The notes beneath the pieces are model-generated. The model was not told where the DNA came from. It saw only the letters and a list, made by a program, of their open reading frames with translations, and searched no databases. A stretch of 64,000 nt of DNA, from contig JAFREQ010000167.1 of NCBI GenBank assembly GCA_025331565.1, positions 124,001 through 188,000 on the forward strand, written 5' to 3'. Shown here piece by piece: positions 49,475 to 62,127 of this stretch; the stretch's first letter is position 1; each line of letters opens with the position of its first letter. The stretch is from Holacanthus passer. Taxonomy: Eukaryota; Chordata; Actinopteri; Pomacanthidae. The translations under genes and the position numbers were made by a program.

Positions 49475-50739
49475 GTGAGCTGATCTTTCTTCATATCCCA
49501 TCACCCAAATCACACAGATTAAACATACACCATGCTAGTTTGCACATTTCATTGTAAGGATGGAAATCATTTCTACCATTGTTGCAAAGTAAAATGTTTA
49601 TTCATTTTCCTGTGTTGACATATAGGATCAAATATGTGAGTTTTTCTATATTGGACTGATTCTACTGCACATATACAGTTTCTTTATCACCAAAATCAAA
49701 AAAGATGAAGAGAAAAGAGCATTTTGTTTGATTTCTTTGTGGGCTACAAGTGCACATGCAGCAGTTTTCACAAACCCCACAGGCAAAGATCAACTGTGTT
49801 CAAACCTGCCATTGTAACCTGGAAGGTTTCTATATACAGCCAGTCAGGGTCAGAGGAATAATGTATCTGTGACAGTAACAGAGGGGGAGATTGGTCAGGG
49901 CGCACCCTTCAGGAGGGGATACGGTAGCTGTTTTCAGTAACAGTCTATCCTCAGATGGACGCTTGTTTGTCTTGTTGCCTCCATAGGTGCTCATTTACCT
50001 TGGTGACAACAGTAGTTTACATTCTTCTGTGTGTGTGCGTATCATAACAGCAGGGTGATGGTTACAGGTCGGACTGCATACCTGCTTTTCCTGTGCGCAT
50101 GACTCACATGGAGAAGAATGTCGTTCATGCATGGTCCCATGTTGTGTGTTTGATTTAGTGCCGTGTGGACTGTAAGGTTTTTAATTGTAATGTGCTAAGA
50201 GACTGCAGGTGAAGCTGAGCTAAGAATGATATGTCAAATGAAAACATTACATGTAATGTTGCACACGGTCCCTTGCAGATGAAACACCAAAAGAATTGCA
50301 GCTGTAGTGTTTCAGGACTTTACAAAAACAGTCTTGCTTTGTTAATCTATCAAAATGTCAGCATGTGCTTCTGACTGGTTTTAATCCTCCAACTTCACTT
50401 TCTCTTCATCTTCCATTCTTCCATTCTCACCTTCATACCTCTGATTCATTGAGCTGACTGATGACTTGAAAATCTCCTTATAGATAACACATGTTGGCAT
50501 CACATCAAAGCACATTGTGGATTCCAGTTTGGCTATGAGCCATTACAAGGTCTTTCTTAATAAATGACCTTACAATTTTCAAATATTCATTTAATTCCAT
50601 GTGAAATCCTCCTTTATAAAACGAACTTCTGCAATCATTTTTAAACTCTTTTTTTTTTTTTAAGTTTGTCTCCCATAGGGTGTTCTGACCTGCCGTCCTC
50701 CTCTGTCTCCTTTTCCTCTCCTCCACCCATCACACAGCT

Positions 50740-51816
50740 ATGTCAGGGGACATTCTGCAACGGCTCAGCACTTTGACCCTCAGCATCAAGCACCTCAACC
50801 GCCTGCCCCAGTTCTCAGACCTCATCCCTTCCTCCGTTCCATCACCCAGCCCCACCGTCGATGCCTCCCGAGTCCCCAGCCTGTTCAGAGAGCCCTACAT
50901 TCTGTCAGGCTACCGTCCCACCCAGCAGGACTGGCGCTGCTACCTCTTCAGCCTCTTCCAGAAACACAACGAGTCCCTGAACGTGTGGACTCACTTGTTG
51001 GCAGGTCCTGTGCTGCTGGTCCGATGGTGGGCCAATGTGGGCGCCCTGGGGTACACCTTAGATGCAGCCTCTCTGCCTCTGAGCGTCTTCCTGGTGTCTG
51101 CCCTCACCTATCTGTTCTTCAGTGTGGCAGCTCACCTCTTGCAATCTCACTCTGAACATGCACACTACTTCCTCTTCTTCATGGACTATGTGGGTGTAGC
51201 TGCGTATCAGTATGGCTGCTCACTTGGACATTATTTCTACGCATCAGAGCCAGCGTGGAGAGAAAGCGGCATCGGGCTGCTGTTTCTACCTGGAGCTGCC
51301 TTCTTTGCGTGGCTCTCCTGTGCAGGCTGCTGTTTTGCTAAGTCCAGGTACCGGCGGCCATATCCATTGCAGCGTAAAATCTGCCAGCTGATCCCTACCA
51401 CCCTGGCATACCTGCTGGACATTAGCCCCGTAGCCCACCGCCTGTTCACCGTCTCCTGGACACAGGAACCTTCGCTGCGCTTCCACGCCCTCCAGATTGT
51501 CTCTTTCCTGCTGTCCGCCCTCTTCTTCTCCTGTCCCATCCCTGAGCGCTTCTTCCCGGGCCTCTGTGACTTCGTGGGTCAGGGTCACCAGATCTTCCAC
51601 CTGTTTTTGTCCCTGTGCACTGTGTTCCAGCTGGAGGCTCTGTTCCAGGACTATGCCAGGCGGAGGGATAAAGTGGTGGAGGTATTTGGAGAGAGGCAGC
51701 TGTGGTGGTCTTGCGTATCCTTCCCCGCCCTGTTCCTGTGTTGCATCGTGACAGCACTCATCACAATGAGGCACATGAAAAAGCAACTGCAGGGTGAAAA
51801 AGAGAGAGACAAGTGA
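50740..51816 (+). CDS. paqr8: Membrane progestin receptor beta (PAQR8)
   Basis: One uninterrupted coding exon of 358 aa (human 354). Acceptor tccacccatcacacag ends at 50737, leaving 'ct' before the ATG, so the whole protein is in one exon as in other vertebrates. The N-terminus is MSGDILQRLSTLTLSIKHLN, then FREPYILSGYRPT and FQKHNESLNVWTHL, which are PAQR signatures. Predicted metal-site residues are Ser128-x3-His132, Asp149 and His283-x3-His287 (GHQIFH). Hydrophobic segments fit seven to eight membrane spans. The conserved segments LSCAGCC, RRPYPLQRKICQ and LDISPVAHR identify mPR-beta rather than the alpha or gamma forms. The family binds progestins at the plasma membrane and in fish takes part in oocyte maturation signalling. 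Neighbouring mcm3 supports the assignment. Confidence 0.97.
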   Translation: MSGDILQRLSTLTLSIKHLNRLPQFSDLIPSSVPSPSPTVDASRVPSLFREPYILSGYRPTQQDWRCYLFSLFQKHNESLNVWTHLLAGPVLLVRWWANVGALGYTLDAASLPLSVFLVSALTYLFFSVAAHLLQSHSEHAHYFLFFMDYVGVAAYQYGCSLGHYFYASEPAWRESGIGLLFLPGAAFFAWLSCAGCCFAKSRYRRPYPLQRKICQLIPTTLAYLLDISPVAHRLFTVSWTQEPSLRFHALQIVSFLLSALFFSCPIPERFFPGLCDFVGQGHQIFHLFLSLCTVFQLEALFQDYARRRDKVVEVFGERQLWWSCVSFPALFLCCIVTALITMRHMKKQLQGEKERDK

Positions 51817-52175
51817 CAAGTGTAAGTGAGTGGGTGTGTGAGTGTGTGGATGTTGTGGGGACATGAATCTGTTTACACAGTCACAATGTGGGGACTCACC
51901 TTCCTTATGGGGACAAAAGTCCCCATAACATGAATCATTAAATTTATGGTGAAAGCTTGGATTAAGGTTGGGGTAAGGGTTGGGGTGTGACTAGTAGTGG
52001 TTATGGTTATGATTAGGGTAAGTCTCCAGGAAATGAATGCAAGTCATGTGTGTGATGTCCTCTGAAGCGATGGAAACATGACTGTGTGTGTGTTTGTGTG
52101 TGAGAGAGAGAGAGAGGTTTAAATGTACCAAATTATATTATCAATAGTAATAATAATAATAAATAAAGCCATATT
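51817..52175 (+). other. paqr8: paqr8 3' UTR with embedded repeat
   Basis: The stop is followed by a degenerate GTGGGGAC/GGTTAGGG-like repeat (51850-52050), a short GT/GA tract and AATAAA at 52162-52167, the likely polyadenylation signal. A second AATAAA-type signal lies near 52256. Confidence 0.5.
51850..52050 (+). repeat. Teleost GTGGGGAC-type interspersed repeat
   Basis: Short direct and inverted units around gtggggac and gtccccat are followed by a telomere-like ggttagggt/ggttggggt stretch. Sequences of this kind are scattered through teleost genomes. It lies inside the probable paqr8 3' UTR. Confidence 0.5.
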
Positions 52176-53620
52176 TATGTAACGTTTATGTTTTCGTTTG
52201 ACTAATCAGTTTATCAGTTTGTCTGTGAAAAATGTGATGAGTTTAAATATTTGAACAATAAAATAATGTTAACGAGCTTCTTGTCTGGTACAATTAACAG
52301 GTGATCTGAAATATGCAAAGGGTTTTACTGCTGATTCAACAGAGCAATAGTTGGCTCCGTGGACTCCATAGTTCACTAACTATGGCTCACTAGAGTTTTC
52401 CACAGTGAATCATCCTCCCATTTAATTGCTTCTGATGACGGGTTCTGGGGACAATGCTGATGAAGGGTATTGGACTGAAACATACCAGGAATAAAGCAAA
52501 TAGTGTCTAAATGTATTTCCTTTCCTAATTTTGGGAAACAAATAAAATAAACACGTATTTTGTAAATATCTGTAGAGGACCTTGTGCCTTTTCAAGCTCT
52601 TGCCACCTGTTCTGTTTAAAAAAAAGCATCTGTGTATTCAAAATTAGTTTGCTGTCCAGTTGTGGACATAGAGCTACACCAAACCGGCTTCTCAAGCTTT
52701 GTATTTGACATTCCTGTTTTCCACAAAGGCTCTCTGCTCTCTGAGGTGAGCAGCAGTGTCAACAGTGAAAGAGCAAATCTGGATTATGCCGTTCACCGAA
52801 GTGGACTAGCCAGATAGTGGGATTTGGGCAAACAAAGAGGCTAGTTTAATACTGAGGCGGGGGGATAGACTGCATGGAGAGAAGTTGGCAGAACAGTCCT
52901 CCACGTGGGTAAAATCCCTCAACAGATCCAGTTACTGTGAAGTGTGTGTGTCTGTGTCTGTGTGTGTGTGGGTTGGAAATGATGACAGAGGACCACATTG
53001 CCCTGCAGGGGCAAAAGGCAACAACTACATTTTTTTATTTCTCTGCTCAATCAGATGACGTATAAGACCCTCGAAATGTCTTGAAGGTTTGACTTACCAA
53101 TGATTATTCTATTTTCTCCTCTGTCCTCATAATACTGAGTTTCAAAAATGAAAAAAATGTTCCTACATTTAAGGATTTAAATCGGCAGACATGGGAGCAG
53201 ATGAAAGATTTTTTTATCTCAACATAAAGATATTTAGTAGATTGTCCACCGGTCAGATATCCAGCAAGGCCAAGCACCATGCAACAAGTCATCATAGAGA
53301 GCATGAGAACATAAACAGAGCTGAGATGAAAATGGAAAAAGTTGCAAAACCTTAGCAAATACTGACTATTTAGAACAGGCTATGAAATAAATCCAAGTGT
53401 TTAGACACTAATCTTAAACACAAATATATCTTGTGGACTCTGTTTGGCTATTGTCAGTGTGTCTCTGTGGTTTTGCCTGTTCTTGCTATGTGGTGCACAA
53501 TGTACTTCAGTCATACGAAACTGGCAGCCACACCTTTTGTCTCTAACATGAAAACCAAATTCCCTCGGGATGAGTTTCAGGATGGCCCAGAATCTGTGTG
53601 CGAGTCAGAGCTCAGGCCTC

Positions 53621-53885
53621 ATTTTAAAGGAGTAGTTCAAGATTTGGGCAAATGTGCATATTCGCTTTCTTGCTGAGAATTAAACGGAAAGATGCAGCTC
53701 TTATATCTGTCTGTTAGATGAAAACAGCTCGCCTGGCTCTGTCCAAAGGTAACAAAATCTGCCTCGCAGCACATCTAAACCTCACTAATTAATTTACTTT
53801 ATATCTTCTATTATCTTGTTTAATCCGCACACAAACGGAAGTGTAAATGAAAAGTTTTACAGGTTGGCTGGGTGCAGTGACTTTT
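53621..53885 (+). repeat. Family A interspersed repeat
   Basis: A long copy with aaaggagtagttcaagattt, ttcgctttcttgctgagaat, cctggctctgtccaaaggta and ctcactaattaatttac. Confidence 0.65.
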
Positions 53886-54639
53886 TCACAAGCTTTAAGT
53901 TGTGAAGTCAATTTTCGCCTTGTGTTATTTACATTCATTTTATTGCTATCCATTTGTGCAGTCTGTGTTTATATACCCCAAACAGCTAATGTACCAGCTG
54001 TACAGACGGTAGCTGTATTCTAGCCAGCAACATATGCACTGACCATGTGTGTGGTCGTGTGCCTGTTTGTGTTCAGCTTAGCCTCCACTTCCTCCAGTCA
54101 CTCTCCATTTTCCTCTTGTCTCTGTGCATTCATGATGTAGATTCATAAAAGCTCCCAAATAAGTGCAAGTTTTCACTTCTCAGTTCTCATCGCCTTGGGA
54201 GAATCTGTGTCCATTCTTGCTTGTTCTGAGTAGTTAGTTCGCTAGTTACTATTACTAGTTACTATAGTATGTTTTATGTTTTTGTGTTGCACTTGATACA
54301 AAAGTCAGGTCAAGTGCTGCTCCTGTGTTTTGCATGCTATTTTGTCATATTCCTTCACCCTATTTAATACACAACAAACAGTGATCATATATAAATTCTT
54401 CAATAACTAAATCATTTACATGTGTGCTATTGCTCCCCCCATAATGAATTATCTAAATTGAAATCCCCACACTATATTAGTCTGTCAACATCCTCGAATA
54501 TATCTTGACTTGGATTATAATTATATATCTGTATTACTTCTGTCAGTCCATACCTCAATCACAGCTGATTCATCATCTGTGCTTACGTGCATGACCTTAT
54601 AACTCATTCCAATCATAGATACACTTCCATATTTTATTA

Positions 54640-54805
54640 CCTTTGTACAGAGCCAGACTAACTGATTCCCCATTGCCAGTCTTTGAAAGTTAAGCTAAAT
54701 GGCTGCTGGTTGTAGATTCATGTTTACAGACCTGAGAGTAGTTCTGAACTTCTCATCTAACTCTCTGTAAGAAAGGGAATTAGTGTATTTCCCCAAAATG
54801 TTAAA
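54640..54805 (-). repeat. Family A interspersed repeat, partial
   Basis: Reverse-oriented fragment with ggctgctggttgtagattca and ctcatctaactctctgtaag, and an end like tttccccaaaatgtt. Confidence 0.5.
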
Positions 54806-55432
54806 TACTTTTTCTCAAATATTTAATTGAATAATGAAATGTTCTGAAATGTGCTAGTCAGCAAGGAAGAAAGCCTGAATAAATACTATATAAGGCTTTC
54901 AGACAATGTGCTGTAGTCAGTTGTTTGGGATCGTCTGAATGAAAAAATGTGGGCCGGCAGTGTGTCATTGAACCCTGTGGTAGCAGTGTTAGATTCATAT
55001 ATGCACACGCTGTAGGCCCACTTTTCTCTGCAGGGTTAAACTCAGCTAGCATCAGGAAGGTTATTATTTTTTTCTATTTGCCCACAAACAGAGATTATTT
55101 GTCAGCTGGGTTCATTCCTATATGAGTAAATTTCAGGATTATACTGCAAATATTTGAAATTGGCCATGTTTCCTGCAGGCTTCCTTTCCCCCTGCTGTGA
55201 AAGTGTGGCTATTGATTTTGCTTTGTGCCTCTGAGCAAATCTCTCACAGATCCCAGAAAGGGAACAAATGAAAATTGCTGAGAGCTATAGATTGCCTGTT
55301 CTTCGGGGCCTCAGAAGATGATTATGACAGAATGGGGCTGTTAAACGAGTAATGGGAGTCAGTGTTAACTTGGTGTCAGTGTCATCACTAACAAAGAGGT
55401 GTGTTTGTGTGTAATCTTAAAGAGTCAGGGGT

Positions 55433-55433
<1 letters not shown>

Positions 55434-55471
<38 letters not shown>
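55434..55471 (+). repeat. (GT)n microsatellite
   Basis: About 18 uninterrupted GT units. A (CA)n tract at 55999-56018 is shorter. Confidence 0.95.
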
Positions 55472-55473
<2 letters not shown>

Positions 55474-55549
55474 ATGTGTCAGGGTAAATCAATGCACTAC
55501 TTCCTCTGCCTTCCAGTATGTCTCTACAGAACTTTATTTCAATTGTGTT

Positions 55550-55700
55550 GTTAAAGGAATAGCAACATTTTGGAAAATACAATTAATCACATTTTTGCAG
55601 AGAGTTAGACGACAAGATTGATTTCAGTGGCCACAGCTTCATATTTAACAGACAGATGTGAATGTTGTAAAAGTATTTTCATCTAATTTTTAGCAAGAAA
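55550..55700 (+). repeat. Family A interspersed repeat, short copy
   Basis: Starts aaaggaatagcaacattttg, then gagagttagacgacaagatt and cttcatatttaacagacaga. The central part of the family is missing. Confidence 0.5.
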
Positions 55701-56917
55701 GTGCAATTTACCACAATGTATAACTATTAAAGGCAAACATGAATCTTTATACACAAAGCCTTTCCTTTAGTGAGAACCTTGCATGAACTGTGTTTAATTA
55801 CTTTAATAAAGCAGCAATGCAGAATTGCATAATTGGTCTGTTCACTTGGCACTGAATGCAATAATTCCATTGACCAAGCAGCCAAAAAAGGGCTTCAGTG
55901 CTGATAGCATTATCGTGCAGGTGTGGCTGGAAGCATGCACACAACTGACATTAACAAACACTTCAGCTGTAAAGCATGCAGTGGTATGCCTCCCTCCTAC
56001 ACACACACACACACACAAAGCGTATCCTGCAGACATGCTGGCATTTCTTTTTTGGGAGTTTTCCATGTTGCTATTTATTTGCATTCTTACCATTCATCCT
56101 GGAACTCATCACCACTGCAGGGGTAACTTTATCATTTATATTAGCCCTTTCATGACCGGACCCTTGGCCTTTTCAAAGTGATCAGCTGAAAAAGCCTCAC
56201 TTCCCTGTGCAGAACTCAAACTGCATCTCTGAAGAACAGTAATCCATTAACACTGGTCCTAATCTGCATCCAAACCCTGCTTTGCATCAGAACAATGATC
56301 CCTTTTTTCTGTAATGCCTCCCTTGTGAGTATGATTTCAGCAGTTTCGTCCAATCAGCTCTCACTAGTGTCATTTACTGGGTATTTAGTGTATATCCATC
56401 TAATTGCCTATGTAGGATTAAAAATACTACTACAGAGCCTTATTATAGATCATGATTATTAGCAGGAATACTTTATAAAAAGTGTGTTTGAGAGAACATG
56501 ATAAATACTGTATAAGTCATAGGTCAGGAATACACCACAACAGAAATGACTGCATGTTTAATGTGTAAAAATTGGAGAATGAAATTACCTTTGGCCTGCA
56601 ATAAGCTGTCAGTTCTCTGCAGTCATGTAAACTGCTACTAGGGGAGGTGAGTACAAGTTTGAAAAATGTCTGATATTTATTTTATTGGGGTTTTTTCACC
56701 ACCTTTCGAAGTTCCAGTATTTTTGGCTAAAGCACGCACTCCAGCATTCCTGGAAGCCGCAGGCACGTCAGGTGCCGGGGCACTCAGTCGCGGATGTAAT
56801 TTGGTGATGATGAAAAACACAATGGGCTGTTTATGGGCCTGTGTCAGCACCTCCTTCATAACAGACAGGACACGAATGAACTGAGTCCCTCCCTAAGTTG
56901 CCTGCCTGCTGTGAGCC

Positions 56918-56989
56918 ATAAAGCAGAGGCAGCTGGATGACTGACAGCAGTTTTTGACAGAGCTACGACGGAGTCGAGCAGCAGACAAC
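56918..56989 (+). promoter_or_regulatory. Core promoter and non-coding exon 1 of the small membrane-protein gene
   Basis: A TATA-like CATAAAG at about 56918-56924 stands some 30 bases before a short exon ending at 56989 with a strong donor, GTAAGT. The next acceptor (cttcctag, 57244) lies four bases before the ATG at 57249. Confidence 0.5.
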
Positions 56990-57248
56990 GTAAGTTATGA
57001 ACTCTGTGCACTTTTTTTCCATATTGTGTATCACTGTGGTTCTTTTTGAAGAATGTGTTCATCTGAAAAGACTTTAATATGTGAGCTTCTGTTTGTTTAC
57101 TGGACCTTATCAGGATTGAATCTAATGGAAAAATTGATTGTAAAAATTCCACATAGCCTTTTCCCACGACCTACTTTGTTTGCTCATGAACAATGTGTGA
57201 CTGCTTTGTTGACGCATTTGGCATGCTTTTGCCATTCTTCCTAGGACA

Positions 57249-60200
57249 ATGGCTCCAGTTGAGATGGTTGGCATGTTGGGTTCGTTTTCATCCCCGGAGG
57301 TGGGCATCATCTCCCTCATCGTCTTCTTCATCCTCAGCATCACTGTTGTCACCCTTTGCGTCAGGTGTCACAGGTGAGGGAACCGTAATGATGAAAAGAG
57401 ACATTTATTTGAGCTTATCTGTGTTAAGCTGCCTTTGACCATTTTCCGTCCTAAATTCTGTCAATCAAAGGGAGTTAAAGGAATTAAGAACAGTGTCACC
57501 GAACCTATGAGTAATCAGTGATCAACCCTGCCACCCAGTATAGAACAAGCCTTCTCCTGTTTGGAGTGGCAGTTCACAAAACTTGGGCTGATTCATTTCC
57601 CTGTCCCCAGACTTTCAAGGCTTTAATTGCTATTCATCACTTTCAGCAGCACAGAACACAGACTTGTTCGACTCGATATGTGGTTTTTGGTGAAGGGTGT
57701 GGCCTGTTTGAAGAGAAGGAAGCAGAGAAGTGTGATTGTAAAATATGATTTTAAGGCTGAGTTGAGCTAAATGGGCTGGGCTTTAACCTTTTTTTAGACT
57801 GATGGTCCTAATGAAATCTTTGCATGTGTTTGTGCACAGGTATATCAATGTTTTCATACACTTCTGTGCATGCACGTGTGTGTTTGCACACCCATTGCTG
57901 TGGTCGTCACACCAAACATACCAGTGACAGTGACACAGAGGTACTGTGGGGTGAAACAATAGTCTTATCACCTTCAGTCAGTTTCTGTACATTCCAGGGC
58001 TGGTTTGTCACTCAGAGGAATGAAGCTGGAATTGGTCTGTAGTGATAGATGTGAATCATAACTCATTACTCAGAAAACCGTTTGTATATTCCAAGGAGAA
58101 GCACACACCTCTGCCAATGTGTGTGTGACTGAGTTGAGACAAACAACTAAGGTTTCATCAACGAATACCTCAAGGAATAATACAATGAAAAGACTCTGAC
58201 AGGCGACAGTGGTCTGATTTGTGACACACAAAGTGCTGTAAACTGATAAGTACCGGAAACTTTGAGTATAATATTTTCAATTGCTGAGGGAGATGTATTA
58301 TTGTAAATGTGTAAGTGGATTTTTTAGAAATGCACCAGAGCTGTTTTGAAGTCTTTTGAGTAAAGTAAGTCGAAATCAACTTCCAGTTAAGGCAAGTCCA
58401 GGTCAAGCCACAAATCTTGACAAAGCAAGTTCAAGTCAAGTGTTATGTCTTATTAGAGCATGTCCAAATCTAGTTTCAAGACTTCTGAAAGCAAGTCTCA
58501 AGTCAAGTCTCATCAAAGCAAGTCTCGTGTTTTGTCTGAGCAAGTCCAAGTGTCGTCTCAAGTCTCACAAAAGCAAGTCCAAATCTAGTCTCAGGTCTTC
58601 TGAAAGCAGGTTTCAAGTCAAGTTTCAGATCTTGTCAAAGCAAGTCTTGAGTCTTGTCTCACTTTTTGTCACAAGTCCAAGTCTAGTCTCAAGTCTTGTA
58701 AAGACAAGTCTCAAGTCAAGTTTAAAATCTTGTTAAAGTCCAAGTGAAGTCACAAGTCCTGTCAAAGTAAGTCTAAGTCTAGTCTCAAGCTTTATCAAAA
58801 CCTCAAGTCAAATCTAAAGTCTTATCAAACCAGGTCCCAAATCAAGTCACGTCTATGAATGCAGGCCATTAAAATGACATCTCTGTCAAGAACACAATGT
58901 TGATGGCCATTTTAGACACAAGCCTTTTTGGAAGGAGAGCAAAGGGCCGAGTGTAGCTGTGTGTTCATGAACCAGGATGATAAAGACAATAAGGATACAA
59001 ACTCTGAAGAGAGTAAAAACAGGTGACAGACCGACAGCTTTTAAGGTCTTAAACCATTAATCAAACCTACATATGTAAATAGGACTGTATGTACACACAG
59101 ATATGACACACCATCATAACACTACACAATCTAATTTATCTAATCACATCTAATTCATATCTAATAGTCTTTGTTTTCATCCACAGGAAAAGTGGCAATG
59201 CTTATGATGTGAGCGGCACAACGGTATGAACTTCCTGTTTTTCATCTTTGTGTTTCTTCTCTCCCGCCCTCTCACTATCAGTCTGTCAATAAACACCTCA
59301 CTCCGTGCATGCAACCACACCTTCAATATCTAAATGTAGCATCCAGCATCTATTGCAGTTCGTTAGCTGCCAATTAGGAGCAATAAGTGGTTGATTATCA
59401 GCAATCAGCAGGATGACAGTAGAGGCTTTGATACTGTAGCTGCGTCATTAGATTCGAACAATGTAAACATGAGACACATGAAAATAGATTAGATCATCAA
59501 TGAAATTATCTAATTATGTTAAGTTTTGCTCAAATAGTATTAGAAAGAATTTTGCCAGGATATTATGAGTGTGTCATGACCAATAATCATAATAATGACA
59601 ATAAGCTTTATTTTTAACACACTAAAACAGACACTACATAACACTTAACTACCATAACATAATTAAAGGCAAACAATGAAGAATATAAAATAGCCAAAGC
59701 AAAAGCAAAAAAGAATTAATATGTATACTATACATATACTATGTATACTATGTGTAGACCACATTACAAGAAGGTCTGCTATCAAATGCATTTTCAAGTT
59801 GGATGTTCTCTCATAGGTTCTCCCAAAGTTCAGAGGCTCCAAAAGTAAGCACTTTATTTAGTGGTAAATGCAGACTTTGTCTGAGTATCCTAAGTTAAAG
59901 GGCAAGTCCATTTGCATTATTTTCCAGGTTTTTCAGCGGTGACGGATGATGGCCTCCCCTTACATCTCTTAGCCCAGTTTATATGTAGCAACGTCATCAT
60001 GCATAAATCTATGTCAGGTCAGATGACAGAAAACAAAAAATAGTGGACCCGCCCTTTAAAGCTACAAATTGTAGCGTGTCATCTTCATGCAAGAAGTCCC
60101 ACTTGGCTGGACATAGTGTCATCTCTTTCTACCAGTAGGAGGAACATGTGACCATAGCCAATCTGCAATGAAAAAAAACCCCATTGTTGGTTGTGAAAAG

Positions 60201-60956
60201 TTGTTTTGTCCCACTCTAGTTGATGTTGCATTGTGGCCAAGATCCTCGCTTTGAGAGTCTGATAGGCATTACTGCATACAATGGTCTGAAAACGTTCTCG
60301 ATAAGCTTCTTTCACTGTTTAATTATACATAATATGTATACATCTCATCTTTAGCTGCAACCATATATATACTGTATTTACAGTGTGTAGTATTAAACAA
60401 TCACAGAATCAGCTGTCGTCCTAGTTTTCTGTGGAAGAATAGACCAATTAAGCTCACATTCATTAAGATATTACATTAGTGGAATACCTGACATCGATCA
60501 ATAATTAAATATATAACATAGCATAACATTCAGAAGTGGTGTTATATGAGACTGACATCCCATGATGCTAACAGCTTTCGCCATTTGGCCAAACAATAGA
60601 ATTAACTTGAATTTCAGATGAGTAACACTTTCACTTGTTAAAGGGGTAGTTTGTATGATTAATACTTTATATTGACCGTATGAACACATATATTATATAT
60701 GTACTGTACATTATGTCCTTATAACCCTTTCTGTCTTTCTCTATGACAGACTGATGGAGCAGGAGGAGCCAACGGGACGGTCGGCGTAAAGACCGCCGGT
60801 GAGCTCTCTGTAAATAGAAGCAAATTTTTAATCAAACATATGCACTTCACTTACATTTTCTCTTCTATATTTCCAGACCCAGGCTCTGTAAACTGGAGGA
60901 GCCACAAAGACATGCCTGCCAACACACTAGAGAGAACTCGGGCAGTAACCAACTAA
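57249..60956 (+). CDS. Small single-pass membrane protein, LAT/PAG-adaptor-like
   Basis: Coding exons are 57249-57373, 59187-59223, 60750-60798 and 60877-60956 (TAA). All four are bounded by good GT-AG sites and stay in phase, giving 96 aa; a non-coding exon precedes them. A short extracellular N-terminus (MAPVEMVGMLGSFSSPE) leads into a hydrophobic segment at 18-38, followed directly by CVRCHRKSGNAYD. A Cys-x-x-Cys just inside the membrane is the palmitoylation motif of LAT (CVHCHR), LAT2/NTAL (LCVRC), PAG1 and LIME1, which hold these adaptors in lipid rafts. The cytoplasmic tail of about 55 residues is Gly/Thr rich, has one tyrosine (Tyr48) and no YxN Grb2 site. It may be a shortened LAT-family relative or an unrelated convergent protein; I do not recognise a named orthologue. 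Function is unknown. Confidence 0.75.
58355..58860 (+). repeat. Degenerate AAGTC-type minisatellite
   Basis: Around 500 bases are built from diverged copies of caagtctcaagtc and related units such as aagcaagtc, tcaagtcaag and cttgtcaaag. It lies in the second intron of the small membrane-protein gene, between 57373 and 59187. It produces a spurious Ser/Lys-rich reading frame, which is not a gene. Confidence 0.85.
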
Positions 60957-62127
60957 CCGGCCAGAGCTACAGTCCAGAACAAACATGACAAACACAGCAC
61001 AGAAAACAGAAGTTCCCAATTTCTAAGGCAAGAAGCAGAAAAGAGGACAAATTAAGCCCCCCTTGCACAGAACCCCGGTTTTCCACTTTACATTGTTCCA
61101 AATGGACAGATGGGCGGAAAAACAGAGGAAGGGTAGGAGGGAAAGTTGGCCCTGTCCTCTGCCAGCCCGAGCCACCATCCACACCTTCCTCATGACAGGC
61201 TTCACTTCTCTGGATACAGTCTTAAAGGAAGAACCCCTCCCTGAAGACTTTCTATCGACCAGCTATCGACTCATCTGAGTATTTTAAGTTGTGCTTTTTT
61301 TTAACAGTTTGGATTCTGTATGTTTTACCGCGCTTTTCTGTCAATACCTGCACAGGAACTAAACTGATCTTTCACAAAACACTCACAAACGTCTCAGTTG
61401 ATTTTCTTCACAGAGTGTAAAAAATAGCAATTGCAAAATCTGGAAATTTTGCTGTGACTTCACGTCACAAAAAAAATGGCAAATGTAGTCAGTTTCAACA
61501 TCTTGAAAGCAGCAAGTTTGCTAGTGTTCATCTGTGCATTTTACCTTGACAGATATTTGCAGTTGAGATATTAAGATGTGCTGATTTTAGGCTTATTTGT
61601 CTTTGAGTTAATATATGTCAAATTATATCTGAATGGCTGATTTTTAACACTTGGTGAGAGGTGACTTCGATGTCCAGCCTGTAAGCTGATAGGACAGGCT
61701 GCTCTTTCCAGGATGCAGATAGAGTTAAAGGAAAGTACTACTTCCTGCTATTAAATGAACTCCGTGCACAGAGCTGATCAAATTATGAAGCTCTTTGGAG
61801 TAGAATGCAGTGGAGGACAAGAGTTTAAAGGACCAATGTGTAGATTTCACAGCCAGCTGAATACCCCTCCTCTTCCAAGCATGTAGGAGAGCCTACGATG
61901 GCCATTAAAAACATGGAAGGCCTTTTCTAAAACCAGTGTTTGGTTTGTCTGCACAAACATGGCGGTGCTACATGGCACACTCAGTGCAAGAGAACCCGCT
62001 CCCTCTGTAGATATGAAGGGCTCATTTTAAGTTAACAAAAATTCGACAATTCTTATTTTCATACGATTATACACTTATAAAAACATAACTATGCATAACT
62101 AACTAACAACTATGCAGGATACACGTT

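Larger units (their letters stand above)
52176..56917. other. Intergenic, repeats only
   Basis: Three family A copies (53621-53885, 54640-54805, 55550-55700), GT and CA microsatellites and AT-rich DNA. No exon was recognised. Confidence 0.55.

Noticed and set aside
51286..51864. 192-codon minus-strand frame opposite paqr8
   Set aside because: A shadow of the GC-rich paqr8 coding exon; no family features.
58356..58736. 126-codon Ser/Lys-rich open frame
   Set aside because: It is the translation of the AAGTC minisatellite and lies in an intron; no start context or homology.
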